From an uncultured Blautia sp. (GTDB lineage Bacteria; Bacillota; Clostridia; Lachnospirales; Lachnospiraceae): a DNA stretch of 7,196 nucleotides. Positions 1 through 5,198 of this stretch are shown piece by piece. The notes beneath the pieces were generated by a model. The model saw nothing but the letters and a program-made list of their open reading frames with translations, was not told the origin of the DNA and searched no databases. Numbering within the stretch: the stretch's first letter is position 1; every line of letters starts with the position of its first letter. A program made the position numbers and the translations under genes. The DNA is taken from NCBI GenBank assembly GCA_900551465.1, contig URWL01000093.1, positions 1 through 7,196 on the forward strand, in the 5' to 3' direction.

Positions 1-69
1 CTGGCAGAAAAAACTTTATATTTTTTTGATTGTCTACTTGACGGGAAGCAGTTCATGCCTGAAGGGTAA
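1..69 (+). CDS. Possible 3' end of an unidentified gene
   Basis: Frame 1 is open from the window edge and ends in TAA at 67-69, giving 22 residues that end in LLDGKQFMPEG. The composition is protein-like, and the stop lies 14 bases before the end of the convergent GIY-YIG gene, which is a normal spacing. The stretch is too short to assign a family. A second frame (starting at base 2) is also open through this stretch and into the next gene, so chance is not excluded. A T-rich run follows at 74-85, but I see no convincing hairpin before it. Confidence is low because the evidence is only an open frame and plausible context. Confidence 0.4.
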   Translation: MAEKTLYFFDCLLDGKQFMPEG

Positions 70-83
70 GGGGATTTTTGTTT

Positions 84-326
84 TTAAAATTCCATTAATC
101 TGTCCTTCTGTTTCCGGGTCAGCTTTTTAATCTGACATTCTCTTTTCATAGCCTCCTCTTTCGTAGCAAATCCTTCATAGTATGCTAGCGTAACCGGGCG
201 CTTTGCCTTCGTATATTTCGCACCGCTCCTGCTCTCATTATGTGCTTTCAGACGCTTTTCAAGACAGTTTGTCCACCCGGTATAAAGACTTCCGTCTGCA
301 CATCGGACCATATAAGTATAATTCAT
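84..326 (-). CDS. GIY-YIG nuclease family protein (UPF0213-like)
   Basis: This encodes an 80-residue stand-alone GIY-YIG domain, the usual size for the UPF0213 (YhbQ/YazA-like) group. Visible family marks are the two-part motif near the N-terminus (YTYMV at 3-7, then LYTGWT at 14-19), the Arg in LEKRLKAHN at 22-30 and the Glu in KRECQIKKL at 61-69, which matches the metal-binding Glu of the fold. The family is related to homing and repair nucleases and is linked to DNA processing, but the role of these short members is not firmly known. The start at 326 is preceded by AAAAGGAGC about seven bases upstream, a strong ribosome binding site. The gene lies downstream of spoIIQ on the same strand but beyond a terminator, so it is probably transcribed separately. 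No strong promoter was found for it. Confidence 0.88.
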   Translation of the reverse strand: MNYTYMVRCADGSLYTGWTNCLEKRLKAHNESRSGAKYTKAKRPVTLAYYEGFATKEEAMKRECQIKKLTRKQKDRLMEF

Positions 327-479
327 CTTCTGCTCCTTTTATGTAAAGGACAACTGCCCTTCATCAAAGCAGCCATCCCTGTATTGCATTTCCTTACATC
401 TATGATCAAGCAGCCGGTATATTATTGTGCATCACTTATTCCCAAAACCATTTCTCACAAAAATATTACGGGAATACAG

Positions 480-532
480 AAAAAGCAGGTAGGAGAACTA
501 CCGACTGCGGATTTTTATTCCCACCTGCTTTT
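480..532 (-). terminator. Intrinsic terminator after spoIIQ
   Basis: The arms at 481-494 (AAAAGCAGGTAGGA) and 519-532 (TCCCACCTGCTTTT) pair over 14 positions with a single G-U wobble on the - strand, around a 24-base loop. Reading the - strand, the 3' arm ends in a run of five T (484-480). It lies 44-95 bases past the spoIIQ stop, so it most likely ends that transcript. The + strand copy also has a T-rich tail, so it could work in both directions, but no + strand gene ends just before it. A small inner inverted repeat (GGTAG/CTACC, 488-502) overlaps one arm and could compete with the main stem. Confidence 0.8.
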
Positions 533-575
533 ATTATACGTTGTTTTTTATTTTTTGTGAATCACTGTTCTTTGT

Positions 576-1391
576 TTATTCCGGAAGATACGCAATGGGA
601 TCCACAGGCTCCCCATCTTTTTTCATAGCAAAATAAAGATTGCTGCCTTCTTCACTGTAATATTTTGTAGGAGATGCAATATAGCCGATCACAGCGCCTT
701 TTTCTATTGTCTGACCCTCTTCCACTGCCAGATCCTTCAGCTGTCCGTAAACAGCCTGATAACCGCTTCCAAGCTCCATGGTAACTGTAGTTCCGGTCTG
801 TACGTTTTCCTCAATGGAATAAACTGTTCCCGGCACAGATGCCAGAACCGGAGCGCCTTCCACCGCCTGGACTGCAATAGCAGGACTTAATTTATACTGG
901 TCAAGTGTAGGAAAATATACCGTCTGGTCCATATTGTAATCCAGCAGGATATTTCCATTTACCGGCCATTCCATCTGTGTCTCCTCAGAAAAGCTCAGAG
1001 AAGGAGCTGCAGCAGCGCCTGCTGCCGTTTCCGTATCCTGCTGCACTTCCTGCATATTTTCTTCTGTCCCCTGGATCTGCTCATCCGGTAACTCTTCCGT
1101 ATCTGTATTTTGTTCCTCTTCATTGTCTGTTCCGGTATTTTCTCTCTCTTCCAGGATATTTCCTCCTGCATTTTCCATACCCGCTTCTACCTGACTGGTG
1201 TCTGCATCCACTGAAAATTCTTCCTCTGCATCTTCTGATCTGTCTTCCTCCATACTGACCAGCTCTTTTTCTTCCTGGATATTTTTTTCCGGCTTTGATG
1301 TACCAAACTGATAAACCCCGATTCCTGCGGCAGCAATCACTGCCAGAAGAGCTGCATTTACGGTATACTTTGCAATTCTGTTTTTTGTCAT
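576..1391 (-). CDS. spoIIQ: SpoIIQ-like engulfment protein, degenerate LytM (M23) domain
   Basis: This encodes 271 residues: a short basic N-terminus, one membrane helix (about 9-29), a long Glu/Asp-rich low-complexity linker (about 35-122) and a LytM/M23 domain (about 141-271). In sporulating Firmicutes, SpoIIQ is made in the forespore and binds SpoIIIAH across the intermembrane space. The C-terminal domain shows the M23 fold signature (GAPVLASVPGTV at 179-190, VYGQL at 214-218, VIGYIASPTKYY at 234-245). The His/Asp zinc ligands are missing: the HxH position reads NLYF (251-254) and the YGHL-type site reads VYGQL, so it is probably a binding domain, not an active peptidase. The start at 1391 is chosen because AGAGGTGAAAGG lies just before it and the membrane helix follows; an upstream in-frame ATG at 1481 lies within the promoter region. 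Its position after spoIID matches clostridial order. Confidence 0.88.
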   Translation of the reverse strand: MTKNRIAKYTVNAALLAVIAAAGIGVYQFGTSKPEKNIQEEKELVSMEEDRSEDAEEEFSVDADTSQVEAGMENAGGNILEERENTGTDNEEEQNTDTEELPDEQIQGTEENMQEVQQDTETAAGAAAAPSLSFSEETQMEWPVNGNILLDYNMDQTVYFPTLDQYKLSPAIAVQAVEGAPVLASVPGTVYSIEENVQTGTTVTMELGSGYQAVYGQLKDLAVEEGQTIEKGAVIGYIASPTKYYSEEGSNLYFAMKKDGEPVDPIAYLPE

Positions 1392-1394
1392 ATT

Positions 1395-1406
1395 CCTTTC
1401 ACCTCT
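1395..1406 (-). promoter_or_regulatory. Ribosome binding site fixing the spoIIQ start
   Basis: The - strand reads AGAGGTGAAAGG just upstream of the ATG at 1391. It contains two partial Shine-Dalgarno matches, AGAGGTG and AAAGG. It supports the 271-residue SpoIIQ form over a form 30 residues longer starting at 1481, whose extra codons would overlap the predicted promoter. Confidence 0.75.
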
Positions 1407-1429
1407 GCTTATAATCATTTCTGTATTTA

Positions 1430-1458
1430 TAGAGTGTCCAGAATATGTAAGTCTATAC
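1430..1458 (-). promoter_or_regulatory. Sigma-F/G-like promoter of spoIIQ
   Basis: On the - strand a GTATA box (1458-1454) is followed after 14 bases by GGACACTCTA (1439-1430). The published forespore consensus is GYATA, about 15 bases, then GGNNANAHTR; the -35 matches fully and the -10 differs at one defined position. The start codon lies 38 bases past the -10, a normal leader length. B. subtilis spoIIQ is known to depend on sigma-F, which agrees. A short inverted repeat (ACAGAA/TTCTGT, 1459-1478) sits directly upstream of the -35 box and could be a regulator site, though this is speculative. Confidence 0.6.
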
Positions 1459-1502
1459 ACAGAATCCCTGCTTTCTGTCAATATTTTGCCGGAAGATATC
1501 AG

Positions 1503-2312
1503 CTATCCTTCATAAACAGCCAGTTCCATGCCTGGAAAATATGTTTCCAGAATTTCCTTCCAGTCGCTTCCTTTTTTTGCCATTTCATTTCCCCCATTCT
1601 GAGAAAATCCCAGTCCATGTCCTCTTCCTTTACATAAAAAGCGGATCTGTTCTCCTATTTTCTGAACAGAAAAATTAGTCGAAGCAAGTGACATTCCTCT
1701 TGCAAACGACTCTCCTTCAAGAAGATTTCCGTCTGCAGACAGGCTCTTTATATAGCCGGATGACTCTCTTTCTCTAATATTCAGACTGGAAGGCATCTGC
1801 TGCAAAGGAATATATGTACTGTTCAGATAAAAGGGAGATTCCTTATCCACACTGCTGTCTACTGACTTTAAATAAGCATACTGATCATTATGAAAGGCCT
1901 CCTTCCCGTCTCTTGTCACTCCCCCGCTGATCTCATGGTAAGGAACCAGATTCAATTTTCCATTTGCAGTCAGCACCTGCCCTTCTGTTTCTTCTGCTGC
2001 CATTTCATATACAGAATCCGGTATTTTCCACAGATTTTTTTCATTTCCTGTTTCCTGAAGAGCCTGTAAAAAATTAGTCTCTTCTATTTTCCGAAGAAAA
2101 TTTGTTCTTGCGATCACAGCCTGTGCCTTTATTGCTTCTTTCTGATACTCTTCCGGAATCTGTCGGGATACCAGTACCGGAATAAACATTTCCGGATCAG
2201 GGCTGTGATTGAGAATAGCTGCTTCAATTCCGTTAATTGCTATAGTCAGCAAATACGGAACAAAAAACAGGGACAGCAAAACCGAATACCGAAAAGTCTC
2301 CTTCTTTTTCAT
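1503..2312 (-). CDS. spoIID: SpoIID-like sporulation protein with Gln at the catalytic Glu position
   Basis: SpoIID is a membrane-anchored lytic transglycosylase, made in the mother cell, that cleaves peptidoglycan glycan strands during engulfment together with SpoIIP and SpoIIM. This 269-residue protein has one N-terminal membrane helix (about 8-30), the SpoIID core IPEEYQKEAIKAQAVIART (52-70), the YHEISGG segment (125-131), YAYLKSVDS (145-153) and the closing GRGHGLGFSQNGG block (229-241). It is shorter than typical members (about 330-360 residues). In the family the core is preceded by a pattern like VVAAEMP, whose Glu is catalytic. Here the ungapped match is LVSRQIP, with Gln51 (codon CAG) in that place. 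It may therefore be inactive or have a structural role. The start at 2312 has AAGGAC about eight bases upstream. spoIIQ follows after 111 bases with its own promoter. Confidence 0.9.
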   Translation of the reverse strand: MKKKETFRYSVLLSLFFVPYLLTIAINGIEAAILNHSPDPEMFIPVLVSRQIPEEYQKEAIKAQAVIARTNFLRKIEETNFLQALQETGNEKNLWKIPDSVYEMAAEETEGQVLTANGKLNLVPYHEISGGVTRDGKEAFHNDQYAYLKSVDSSVDKESPFYLNSTYIPLQQMPSSLNIRERESSGYIKSLSADGNLLEGESFARGMSLASTNFSVQKIGEQIRFLCKGRGHGLGFSQNGGNEMAKKGSDWKEILETYFPGMELAVYEG

Positions 2313-2339
2313 AATATTTTGTCCTTATGTATTTTTCTT

Positions 2340-2368
2340 AATATATGTCATTTTCTGCTGTTTTATAA
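2340..2368 (-). promoter_or_regulatory. Possible sigma-E-like promoter of spoIID
   Basis: On the - strand TTATAAA (2368-2362) is followed after 14 bases by CATATATT (2347-2340). The sigma-E consensus known from B. subtilis has an ATA-centred -35 and a CATACAnT-type -10 at this spacing; the -10 here matches six of eight positions and the -35 only its ATA core. The ATG is 27 bases further on, leaving room for a start site and the ribosome binding site. Mother-cell expression is expected for spoIID, but the match is partial and the region is AT-rich, so chance is possible. Confidence 0.4.
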
Positions 2369-2454
2369 TCAATATTTATAAGATATCATCCCTGAACCTG
2401 TCCTTTTTTACCTGTGTCACAAAAGTTTGGTCTGTCCAATATCATGTTCAGTTC

Positions 2455-2483
2455 TTGCCAGATCTGCTGTGCAGTATTATAAT
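2455..2483 (+). promoter_or_regulatory. Sigma-A promoter of the metallophosphoesterase gene
   Basis: TTGCCA (2455-2460) and TATAAT (2478-2483) are separated by exactly 17 bases. The -10 is a perfect consensus and the -35 matches five of six. The predicted start site is near 2490, followed closely by AGGGAG (2498-2503) and ATG at 2511. This suggests vegetative, not sporulation-specific, expression of the downstream gene. It is divergent from spoIID and about 90 bases from that gene's candidate promoter. Confidence 0.85.
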
Positions 2484-2497
2484 TAAAAAAAATTTAC

Positions 2498-2503
2498 AGG
2501 GAG
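2498..2503 (+). promoter_or_regulatory. Ribosome binding site for the ATG at 2511
   Basis: AGGGAG is seven bases before ATG 2511 and just downstream of the consensus promoter. It marks 2511 as the natural start of the metallophosphoesterase gene even though that ATG is out of frame with the main reading frame. The ATG at 2720 has only a weak AAGAG upstream, at a long distance. Confidence 0.75.
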
Positions 2504-2510
2504 TGGTTCT

Positions 2511-2719
2511 ATGGCTGCAATTTTTTTGCACCTCTTTATGTACTGGTCAATCTCTATATTGTCCGTTGGATATTCCTGTGGACGGGATCCTGCAGCACAT
2601 TTTTTCAGTCCATTGGATTCCGGATTGTTTTTTCAGGAATCTACCTTGTTTTTTCCACCAGCCTTCTTACCGGTTTTCTGGTAAAAAAACCTGCCCCTCT
2701 CCGAAGAGTTCTTAAAATT
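2511..2719 (+). pseudogene. Out-of-frame N-terminal segment of the metallophosphoesterase (T7 frameshift)
   Basis: From ATG 2511 the reading is M-A-A-I-F-L and then, unshifted, a 57-residue peptide ending at TAA 2682-2684. From GCA at 2528, in the frame of the downstream enzyme, the sequence reads APLYVLVNLYIVRWIFLW and continues without a stop into residue 1 of the 2720 frame, with two further predicted membrane helices. That frame has no ATG, GTG or TTG between its upstream stop (2480-2482) and 2720. The two frames meet at a run of seven T (2521-2527). Eight T, or a -1 slip on T TTT TTG (2522-2528), would join them into one protein of 396 residues. It could be a true mutation, an assembly error, a slippage site or a phase-variable tract; the sequence alone cannot tell which. 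Confidence 0.75.
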
Positions 2720-3700
2720 ATGGGGAATTATTTTCTTGGATCCTTTCTTTATATTTTTATTGTAATACTGACCGCTGATATAGGCAGATATATTCTGCAG
2801 AATAGTTTTCATTTATCCTGGTTAAAAACACGGAGCACCTTTGTTCTGTGCGGAGGAATATGTACGATTTTGATCGTAGTAATAAGCCTTTACGGTTTTT
2901 TTCACGGATCAAAGATCAAGACATCCACATATCAGATTTCAATTGATAAAAAACCTCCAAATATCAGCAGCCTGAAAATTGCCTTTTTTGCAGATTGTCA
3001 TTTCGGCTACAGTACCGGACTTTTGCAGGCAAAAAAAATCTGCCGGAAGATCAGTCAGGAACATCCTGACCTGATCTGTATCGGAGGAGATATTTTTGAC
3101 AATGAATATGAAGCAATACGTCATCCTGAAAAAATTCAGAAAGTACTCGCGTCTATGCAGTCCAGATATGGTACCTATGCCTGCTGGGGAAATCATGATC
3201 TGAGCGAACCAATACTTGCCGGGTTTACTTTTCCTCAAAATCCAGATACCCTTCTGGATCCCCGCATGAAAATTTTCGTTGAAAAAAGTAATATTCATAT
3301 ACTGGAAGATGAAGTTTTGCTGATAGATCATTCCTTCTATCTGGCTGGCAGAATGGATCCTGACTTCGCCCGAAAAACATCCAGAAACAGAAAAACTCCT
3401 GCCCAGCTTATAAAAGATCTGGACAGGAGTAAGCCTGTTATTATTCTGGATCATCAGCCAAAAGAGCTTCAGGAGCTGGCAGAGGCAGGCGCAGATCTGG
3501 ATCTCTGCGGACACACCCATGACGGCCAGATGTTTCCCGGAAATATCATTACACGGTTATTCTGGAAAAATTCATGCGGATACCTTCAAAAAGGCAGCAT
3601 GCATAATATTGTTACCTCTGGGACAGGCATCTGGGGTCCTGCCATGCGTATTGGCACAAACAGCGAAATCTGTATCATAGAAATATCATTCAGGAACTAA
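2720..3700 (+). CDS. Membrane-anchored calcineurin-like metallophosphoesterase (YkuE/YaeI-like)
   Basis: The 326 residues from ATG 2720 carry two predicted membrane helices (about 4-22 and 40-61) and then a calcineurin-like phosphoesterase domain facing out of or into the membrane zone. The full set of metal and catalytic motifs is present: FADCH (D92, H94), GGD (D124), GNHD (N158, H159), DHQP (H245) and CGHTHDG (H265, H267). The YkuE/YaeI-type family hydrolyses phosphoester or pyrophosphate bonds, with some members acting on lipid or UDP-sugar pyrophosphates; the substrate here is unknown. The family usually has more membrane helices before the domain, and these are encoded upstream but out of frame, so the biological start is probably 2511. 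The catalytic domain is intact, and an active shorter form from 2720 is possible. The 3' end overlaps a convergent gene by 15 bases. Confidence 0.88.
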   Translation: MGNYFLGSFLYIFIVILTADIGRYILQNSFHLSWLKTRSTFVLCGGICTILIVVISLYGFFHGSKIKTSTYQISIDKKPPNISSLKIAFFADCHFGYSTGLLQAKKICRKISQEHPDLICIGGDIFDNEYEAIRHPEKIQKVLASMQSRYGTYACWGNHDLSEPILAGFTFPQNPDTLLDPRMKIFVEKSNIHILEDEVLLIDHSFYLAGRMDPDFARKTSRNRKTPAQLIKDLDRSKPVIILDHQPKELQELAEAGADLDLCGHTHDGQMFPGNIITRLFWKNSCGYLQKGSMHNIVTSGTGIWGPAMRIGTNSEICIIEISFRN

Positions 3701-4024
3701 ATAAACCCTTCCGTCTCCGATCTCCTCCAGAATCACGGTTCTGGACGGAGATTTGTTTTTATGCAGTTCTCTGTTTCTGTCTCCCGGTCCCTGTTTCCAT
3801 GGCATCACTTTCTTTAGCAGAGGGCGACAGCCGCTTCCATAGCTCAATACATTTTTATTTCCCGTCTCTGTCGTTTTCTGAATTTTCCCCTCTGAATTAC
3901 GATTCTGCTTTGTAAGAGTGTTCTCTTCCCATACCATTTCTTTTTTATTTCCGCCAAACAATCTGGCTCCAAAACAGATTACAGCAGCAACTATCACACG
4001 GAAAAACTCTTTTAATCCTCTCAT
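3686..4024 (-). CDS. Small basic membrane or secreted protein of unknown function
   Basis: I do not recognise this 112-residue protein. It begins with a basic residue and a hydrophobic stretch (about 5-24, FFRVIVAAVICFGARLFGG), either a signal anchor or a signal peptide. A Lys/Arg/Asn-rich polar region follows, then a C-terminal ILEEIGDGRVYLVPE (98-112). The start at 4024 has a strong ribosome binding site, AGGGAGGATC, about six bases upstream, which is the main reason to believe it is real. It lies 108 bases after the dltD-like gene on the same strand and might be read from that operon or from the weak promoter at 4088-4116. Its last 15 bases overlap the convergent metallophosphoesterase gene, and its 3' codons contain that gene's terminator. 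There is no sign that it is an acyl carrier: the DSL motif is absent. Confidence 0.6.
   Translation of the reverse strand: MRGLKEFFRVIVAAVICFGARLFGGNKKEMVWEENTLTKQNRNSEGKIQKTTETGNKNVLSYGSGCRPLLKKVMPWKQGPGDRNRELHKNKSPSRTVILEEIGDGRVYLVPE
3720..3760 (+). terminator. Intrinsic terminator of the metallophosphoesterase gene
   Basis: ATCTCCTCCAGAA (3720-3732) pairs with TTCTGGACGGAGAT (3739-3752) across a six-base loop, with a single bulged G, and is followed by TTGTTTTT (3753-3760). It begins 19 bases past the stop at 3700. There is no T run on the - strand side, so it acts in the + direction only. The same bases encode the C-terminal residues of the convergent 112-residue protein. Confidence 0.85.
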
Positions 4025-4087
4025 AAAGATCCTCCCTATTTTTCTGCCTGTCCCACCGGGCTGCGCCTTCCCAGCAATGTTTCAGGT

Positions 4088-4116
4088 ACTATAACTCTAT
4101 GCAGGACATTTAGAAA
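4088..4116 (-). promoter_or_regulatory. Weak candidate promoter for the 112-residue protein gene
   Basis: On the - strand TTTCTA (4116-4111) and TATAGT (4093-4088) are 17 bases apart. The -10 matches five of six and the -35 only three of six. It lies between the dltD-like stop and the start of the small gene. No convincing terminator was seen in the gap 4025-4132, so read-through from the dlt-like operon is the alternative. Confidence 0.3.
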
Positions 4117-4132
4117 GATAGAACCAGAAAAT

Positions 4133-5194
4133 TTATTTTTCGGACGTCAGCTGCTCTTCAAATACTTTTAATTCTTTTTTATATTCTTTTAAATCTGCGT
4201 TTAATAATTCCGCAGTTTTCTCAGAGCACTGGTTTCGTGGAAGATCCGGATAATTTTCTATGAGATAATCTCCAAGATATTTTGTAGCTTTCTGCGCGCC
4301 TACCGGATTCAGATGATGTGGATCATAAAAATCTTTTTCCCAGTCGATATTTATTTCTTCCAGCAGCTCTTCCAGATTAAAATCAATATAATCCGCTCCA
4401 CATTCTTCGGTCAGTTTTTTCGCAGTTAAATACCGGCCATATGTCCAGCGGTCATCCGGCATATTCACCACAATAACCTTTGATCCCTGGGATTCACAGT
4501 ATTCAATAATATCCTTGTAAAAAGACCAGGAGTCTTCATTCTCTTTCTCCGGCTCTACATTTTTATCTACATGATCTCTTGCATCAATCTTCTCTGCCCG
4601 ATAAACCGGATACTGACCTCTCATAATATCATGGCGGTATTGCAGATTATACAGATCTGTCCAGCGAAGCTCTTTCCACCTGTCGTGATAACGGAGCAGC
4701 GGAAATACATAATCAACCATATGTTGAGAATCACTTCTCTTCACTATTTCAGAAATCGCTTTCAATTTATCCAACGAAAATCTTTTAAAATCCATGCCTC
4801 TACGCAGATAAGGCTCATAAGCATTATAATTATATTCGAGAAAAAGACTTGTAACTCCCATGACCACTACCTTGGGCTTCTGATATCGGTAGGCATCTTT
4901 AATATTCAGCCAGGTCACCGGAGGCGCCTGAACCGTACTTGCACGGGTGTGAGCTACAATTCCATAATCCTCCCACAATTCTAATGGTGAAAATCCCACC
5001 AAAAGCGTACTGCTTCCGGCGATCAGCACATCTACAGTATTTTTTTCTGTTTCATAAAAGGTTCTGTTCTGGTCTGTATCCTGTATATAATACGGGATAA
5101 ACAATTTTCCAAGGAATATAAGAATCATCATAAAAGCAATTATGACGATCGTACATCGAACCGGAACCCATCTGTTCTTTTTTTCTTTACACAT
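4133..5194 (-). CDS. dltD: DltD-like membrane-anchored SGNH-fold protein
   Basis: DltD proteins are anchored outside the membrane and take part in D-alanylation of teichoic acids together with DltB. These 353 residues have a basic N-terminus, one membrane helix (about 13-35) and an SGNH-hydrolase-like domain. The nucleophile block is LIAGSSTLLVGFSP (57-70), with S62 as the likely nucleophile, and the Asp-His pair lies in DPHHLNPVGA (291-300; D291 and H294). A charged tail of about 55 residues with a helix-forming, Lys/Glu-rich end follows (KEYKKELKVFEEQL). The start at 5194 is only four bases after the ligase stop; the GGG next to it is too close for a normal Shine-Dalgarno, so translation is probably coupled to the ligase gene. 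Other SGNH proteins that work with MBOAT acetyltransferases (AlgJ/AlgX-like) look similar, so the DltD name rests mainly on the neighbours. Confidence 0.75.
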   Translation of the reverse strand: MCKEKKNRWVPVRCTIVIIAFMMILIFLGKLFIPYYIQDTDQNRTFYETEKNTVDVLIAGSSTLLVGFSPLELWEDYGIVAHTRASTVQAPPVTWLNIKDAYRYQKPKVVVMGVTSLFLEYNYNAYEPYLRRGMDFKRFSLDKLKAISEIVKRSDSQHMVDYVFPLLRYHDRWKELRWTDLYNLQYRHDIMRGQYPVYRAEKIDARDHVDKNVEPEKENEDSWSFYKDIIEYCESQGSKVIVVNMPDDRWTYGRYLTAKKLTEECGADYIDFNLEELLEEINIDWEKDFYDPHHLNPVGAQKATKYLGDYLIENYPDLPRNQCSEKTAELLNADLKEYKKELKVFEEQLTSEK

Positions 5195-5198
5195 ATCC

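Noticed and set aside
327..479. Possible promoter for the GIY-YIG gene (TTTTGG, 17 bases, TAATAT on the - strand)
   Set aside because: The -35 match is poor and the region is AT-rich, so it was not listed as a feature.
1392..1481. Longer SpoIIQ form starting at ATG 1481
   Set aside because: The extra 30 residues run through the predicted promoter and place non-membrane sequence before the anchor; the good ribosome binding site is at 1395-1406.
2209..2715. 168-residue + strand open frame upstream of the metallophosphoesterase
   Set aside because: It starts inside spoIID on the opposite strand, spans the promoter, has Cys/Phe-rich composition unlike a protein family, and is not in the frame of the conserved membrane N-terminus.
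2939..3520. 193-residue - strand open frame opposite the metallophosphoesterase
   Set aside because: It lies entirely antisense to conserved catalytic motifs and shows no recognisable domain; it is best explained as a shadow frame.
4025..4132. Possible terminator after the dltD-like gene
   Set aside because: A short GC-rich inverted repeat is visible near 4056-4075, but no T run follows it on the - strand.
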